Under the pieces are notes generated by a model. The model was not told the origin of the DNA and made no database searches. It was given only the letters and a program-made list of their open reading frames with translations. From Acholeplasmataceae bacterium UBA4853 (lineage in GTDB: Bacteria > Bacillota_I > Bacilli_A > Acholeplasmatales > Acholeplasmataceae): a DNA stretch of 64,000 bases. Made by a program: the position numbers and the translations under genes. Location of the stretch: contig DHEJ01000003.1 in the NCBI GenBank assembly GCA_002399815.1, positions 1 through 64,000 of the forward strand, in the 5' to 3' direction. Positions 61,032 through 64,000 of the stretch are shown piece after piece; within the stretch, counting starts at the first letter, position 1; the number at the start of each line of letters is the position of its first letter.

Positions 61032-61114
61032 TTTGGGATTAATATCTAAATTAAAAGGTTTTTAAAAGTATCATGTTATAATATTTAGAGTTTACGTCAT
61101 TTTAGGAGGAAATT

Positions 61115-62401
61115 ATGAAATTTGAACGTATTAATAATAATCATGTAAAGTTTACCTTTACAGTTACACCACATGAGTTTGAACATGCACTTGAACATGC
61201 ATATGCACATATCAAAGACACCGTTGAAGTCAAAGGTTTTAGAAAAGGTCATGTCACTCAAAAAGTTTACGAACAAAAATTTGGTGAAACAGCTTTATAT
61301 CCTGAGGCATTAAACCATGCGATTGGACATAAGTTTAACGAAGCAACACTGATTAAAGAATTTAGTATTGTTTCAGATCCAACAAATATTGATTTAGATT
61401 TTGCAAACATTAAAAGAGATGAAGCTTTTGAAGTCTCATTTGAAGTAGCAATCAAACCTGAAGTTACTTTAGGTAATTATAAAGGTGTTGAAGTTAAAAA
61501 AGTTTCAGATAAGGTTTCTAAAAAAGAAGTTAAAGCTGAAATCGATGCATTATTAACTCAAAATGCAACTTTAGAACCAAAACTTGAAGGCGCACTAGAA
61601 AATGGTGATACTGCAATCTTTGATTTTGAAGGATTTGTTGATGGTGTTGCATTTGAAGGTGGAAAAGCTGAGAATTTCTCACTTAAAATCGGTAGTGGTC
61701 AATTCATTCCAGGTTTTGAAGAAGGTATGATTGGATTAAATGTTGGAGAACAAAAGGATGTTGAAGTTGTTTTCCCAGAAGCTTACCAAGCAGAAAATCT
61801 TGCTGGTAAACAAGCAATCTTTAAAGTGGTTTTACATGAGATCAAATCATCGGTTGGTGCTGAATTAAATGACGAATGGGTTAAATCATTAAACCGTCCT
61901 GGTGTTGAAACAGTAGAAGCATTAGAAAAATCAATTTTAGAATCATTAACTGAAGACAAAGTTAAAGAAGCAAAAAATGAATTAACCGATGCAGTATTAA
62001 AAGTTGTTGTTGAAAATGCAACAGTTGATGTGCCACAAGAAATGTTTGATTCTGAAATCGAAAACTTCAAGAAGAATGTCGAAGAACAAGCAAAACAATA
62101 CCAATTAGACTTAGATACATTTATTCAATTATCAGGTTTAACAAAAGAATTGTTTGAAGAACAAGCTAAATCTCAAGCACAACGTCGTGTATTACAATCC
62201 TTAGTGGTTGAAGCGGTTGCTAAAAAAGAAGGTTTAGGTGCAACAGATGATGAACTTGCTAAACGTTATGAAGCATTAGCAAATCATTATAAGATGAAAG
62301 TTGATGAGATTAAAAAGTATATTAATGATGAATTAGTTACTAATGATATCGCATTTGAAAAAGCAGTCGACTTCTTAGTAGAAAACGCAATTCAAAAATA
62401 A
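61115..62401 (+). CDS. tig: Trigger factor
   Basis: A 428-residue ribosome-bound chaperone and peptidyl-prolyl isomerase. The ribosome-docking loop is GFRKGHV (E. coli GFRxGKVP). The FKBP domain runs about 150-245 (GDTAIFDFEGFVDGVAFEGG, then FIPGFEEGMIGLNVGE). The helical C-terminus completes it. AGGAGG lies upstream of ATG 61115, and TGT-TATAAT (61074-61082) is the -10. It is followed by a terminator, then lon, a common tig-lon neighbourhood. Confidence 0.96.
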   Translation: MKFERINNNHVKFTFTVTPHEFEHALEHAYAHIKDTVEVKGFRKGHVTQKVYEQKFGETALYPEALNHAIGHKFNEATLIKEFSIVSDPTNIDLDFANIKRDEAFEVSFEVAIKPEVTLGNYKGVEVKKVSDKVSKKEVKAEIDALLTQNATLEPKLEGALENGDTAIFDFEGFVDGVAFEGGKAENFSLKIGSGQFIPGFEEGMIGLNVGEQKDVEVVFPEAYQAENLAGKQAIFKVVLHEIKSSVGAELNDEWVKSLNRPGVETVEALEKSILESLTEDKVKEAKNELTDAVLKVVVENATVDVPQEMFDSEIENFKKNVEEQAKQYQLDLDTFIQLSGLTKELFEEQAKSQAQRRVLQSLVVEAVAKKEGLGATDDELAKRYEALANHYKMKVDEIKKYINDELVTNDIAFEKAVDFLVENAIQK

Positions 62402-62413
62402 GCATATAAAAAT

Positions 62414-62443
62414 AGCCTCTGATGGATTAGTCAGAGGCTTTAG
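62414..62443 (+). terminator. Terminator after tig
   Basis: AGCCTCTGA (62414-62422) pairs with TCAGAGGCT (62431-62439); short T-rich tail. Confidence 0.8.
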
Positions 62444-62483
62444 TTTCTATATTTATCTAAAAAATTGTAAATTATGTTAAAAA

Positions 62484-62510
62484 TTGGCACTCAAGCGTTA
62501 TGATTGCTGA
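62484..62510 (+). promoter_or_regulatory. CIRCE-like HrcA operator
   Basis: TTGGCACTC (62484-62492), nine bases, GATTGCTGA (62502-62510). The CIRCE consensus is TTAGCACTC-N9-GAGTGCTAA; the left half has one mismatch, the right two. It abuts the -35 of lon. Confidence 0.8.
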
Positions 62511-62538
62511 TTGACAATTTTGTATTATAATATATAAT
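62511..62538 (+). promoter_or_regulatory. Promoter of lon
   Basis: TTGACA (62511-62516), 16 bp, TATAAT (62533-62538), directly after the CIRCE element. Confidence 0.8.
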
Positions 62539-62572
62539 ATAGATTATATAATAAAGAAAGGGATGAAGACAT

Positions 62573-64000
62573 ATGGAATTACAAACAAGTTTACCTGCAG
62601 TTGTTGTTCGTGGCATCGTTCCGATACCGAATAATGACTTTAGAATAGAAGTCGGTAGAAAAGTATCCCTAAGGGCTGTAGAAGAATCAGAAAAGAGTTT
62701 TTCATCATATGTATTAATACTTGTCCAAAAAAATCCTTTAATTGAAAACCCAACCACATCAGATTTAGAATCTTATGGTGTTTTAGCTAAAGTTGCAATG
62801 AAAATCAAGTTACCGAATGACAATTATAAGATTAAGTTTAATATTGTTTCAAGAGTTAAAGTGAAAGAATATTTTTTAACTGATCCATATTTTGTGGCTG
62901 ATTACGAAGAGGTTTCTACGTCATTTGGAAATGTTGAAGAAGAAGCAACATTACTTAAGATGATTACACAAGAAACTATTGCACATTCAAATCAATTATT
63001 GAATAATGCTCAACAAATAACTGAACAAATTCAGTCTGGTTTAACATCGGATAAAATATCGGATATTCTTGGATACAATTTAAGAATTAATGATGTTGAA
63101 AAGTATAAATATTTGGCGGAACTTAATTTAAATAGTCGCTTAAAATTGATTTTAGAAGACATCAATAAATTAAAGATGATTGCTGATTTAGAACAACGCA
63201 TCAATGATGATGTTAAAAAGGCAATTGATGAAAATCAAAAAGAATACTATCTTAGAGAAAAAATGCGTGCGATTCAAAATGAATTAGGTGACAAAGCGAA
63301 AAAAGAAGATGAGATTGATGCACTTCGTGAAGCGATTCAAAAAGCTCAAATGCCTAAACAAATAGAAGAAAAAGCACTTCAAGAATTATCTCGTTACCAA
63401 TCAACACCATCAGCTATGGCTGAAAGTCAAATTATTAAGACATATCTTGATTTCTTAGTGGCATTGCCATGGAAGAATGCAAGTACAGACTTAAATGATT
63501 TACAAAAGGTTCAATCTAATTTAGATAAGAATCATTATGGCTTAGAAAAAGTTAAAGAACGTATTATTGAATATCTAGCAGTTAAGATTATGACAAATCG
63601 TAATCCACAGACTATTCTATGTCTATCAGGTCCTCCAGGGGTTGGTAAGACATCACTTGCTATTTCAATTGCTGAAGCACTAGGCAGAAAGTTTGTTAAA
63701 CAATCACTTGGTGGTGTTAAAGATGAATCTGAAATTAGAGGTCACAGACGTACTTACGTTGGTGCGATGCCAGGTCGTATTTTAAAAGGTATGAAGGATG
63801 CAGGTACAATCAATCCGGTATTCTTATTAGATGAAATTGATAAAATGGCATCTGATTATCGAGGAGATCCAGCTTCTGCAATGTTGGAAGTATTAGACCC
63901 TGAACAAAACGCTAAGTTTAGTGATCACTATTTAGAAGAAAGCTATGATTTATCTCAAGTACTATTTATTACAACAGCAAACTACTTAGAAAATGTTCCA
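62573..64000 (+). CDS. lon: Lon protease, N-terminal part (cut by window end)
   Basis: 476 codons are visible; the window ends inside the AAA+ domain, so the Ser-Lys proteolytic part lies beyond. The N-terminal substrate domain begins LPAVVVRGIVPIPNNDFRIEVG. The coiled region has KEYYLREKMRAIQNELGD, a Lon hallmark. Walker A is GPPGVGKTS, followed by SLGGVKDESEIRGHRRTYVGAMPGRI and Walker B VFLLDEIDKM. It degrades misfolded proteins. The CIRCE-like operator makes it part of the HrcA heat-shock regulon, as described for mycoplasma lon. AAAGGGA lies upstream of ATG 62573. Confidence 0.96.
   Translation, partial: MELQTSLPAVVVRGIVPIPNNDFRIEVGRKVSLRAVEESEKSFSSYVLILVQKNPLIENPTTSDLESYGVLAKVAMKIKLPNDNYKIKFNIVSRVKVKEYFLTDPYFVADYEEVSTSFGNVEEEATLLKMITQETIAHSNQLLNNAQQITEQIQSGLTSDKISDILGYNLRINDVEKYKYLAELNLNSRLKLILEDINKLKMIADLEQRINDDVKKAIDENQKEYYLREKMRAIQNELGDKAKKEDEIDALREAIQKAQMPKQIEEKALQELSRYQSTPSAMAESQIIKTYLDFLVALPWKNASTDLNDLQKVQSNLDKNHYGLEKVKERIIEYLAVKIMTNRNPQTILCLSGPPGVGKTSLAISIAEALGRKFVKQSLGGVKDESEIRGHRRTYVGAMPGRILKGMKDAGTINPVFLLDEIDKMASDYRGDPASAMLEVLDPEQNAKFSDHYLEESYDLSQVLFITTANYLENVP

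Noticed and set aside
62491..62757. Minus-strand ORF over the lon start
   Set aside because: Antisense to the CIRCE, promoter and N-terminus of lon, which are well supported.
1..64000. Mycoplasma code with UGA as Trp
   Set aside because: Genes end in TGA at expected C-termini (jetA, GH5 protein) and Trp in conserved motifs is TGG throughout.

Overview
The window is AT-rich, densely coded DNA from a low-GC Gram-positive-type bacterium. It fits best an Acholeplasma-like mollicute. TGG encodes Trp and TGA is used as a stop (for example the jetA and GH5 genes), so this is not a UGA=Trp mycoplasma. A CpoA/alDGS-type glycolipid glucosyltransferase, standalone sugar-PTS parts, several lipoproteins and small intergenic spaces fit the same group. 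Species is inferred, not shown.

Region 1 (1-2.9 kb) is accessory DNA: a truncated gene with a HEPN-like motif, a YefM/YoeB toxin-antitoxin operon between two copies of a 55-nt hairpin and clusters of IS-end-like iterated repeats, then Nudix and YdeI-type genes. Region 2 (3-16 kb) is mostly core: a TipA-like MerR regulator with an internal translation start, FabV, a nonsense-interrupted cyclophilin lipoprotein, a candidate structured ncRNA, a decayed degV, DUF1836, ProC, a fluoride riboswitch ahead of a cation/proton antiporter, a split ChrA pair, a PTS EIIA, a DEAD-box helicase, and an antiporter/PII-like pair. Region 3 (16.2-23.3 kb) is a Wadjet-type jetABC operon without jetD; ptsI follows with a 1-base overlap, then tRNA-Ser(GGA).

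Region 4 (23.3-25.4 kb) looks like a small island at the 3' end of tRNA-Ser. It is bounded by a 23-bp near-perfect repeat and carries an antitoxin/Fic pair and a GNAT gene. Region 5 (25.5-40.9 kb) has two separate two-gene modules of the same design, a LytTR regulator coupled to a two-TM protein with a large outside domain (one a beta-propeller), plus a GH5 glucanase, a GGDEF protein, a P1B-4 metal ATPase, a CotH lipoprotein and tRNA-Val(GAC).

Region 6 (41-50.7 kb) has a large SF1 helicase with a degenerate nuclease tail and a short operon of small genes, then a luciferase-like oxidoreductase, an ArsB-type permease and an NAD-binding protein. Region 7 (50.8-61 kb) is an alpha-glucan and glycolipid cluster: glycogen phosphorylase with a perfect cre-type operator, branching enzyme, LacI regulator, type I pullulanase, ROK kinase, glucosyltransferase and aldo/keto reductase. 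The likely flow is storage glucan to glucose and glucose-1-P to glucolipid. Region 8 is trigger factor and lon (cut by the window end); lon carries a CIRCE-like operator.

The items most worth a second look are the two LytTR/two-TM modules, the JetD-less jetABC-ptsI operon, the unidentified ncRNA at 6045-6176, and the repeat-bounded accessory cassettes.
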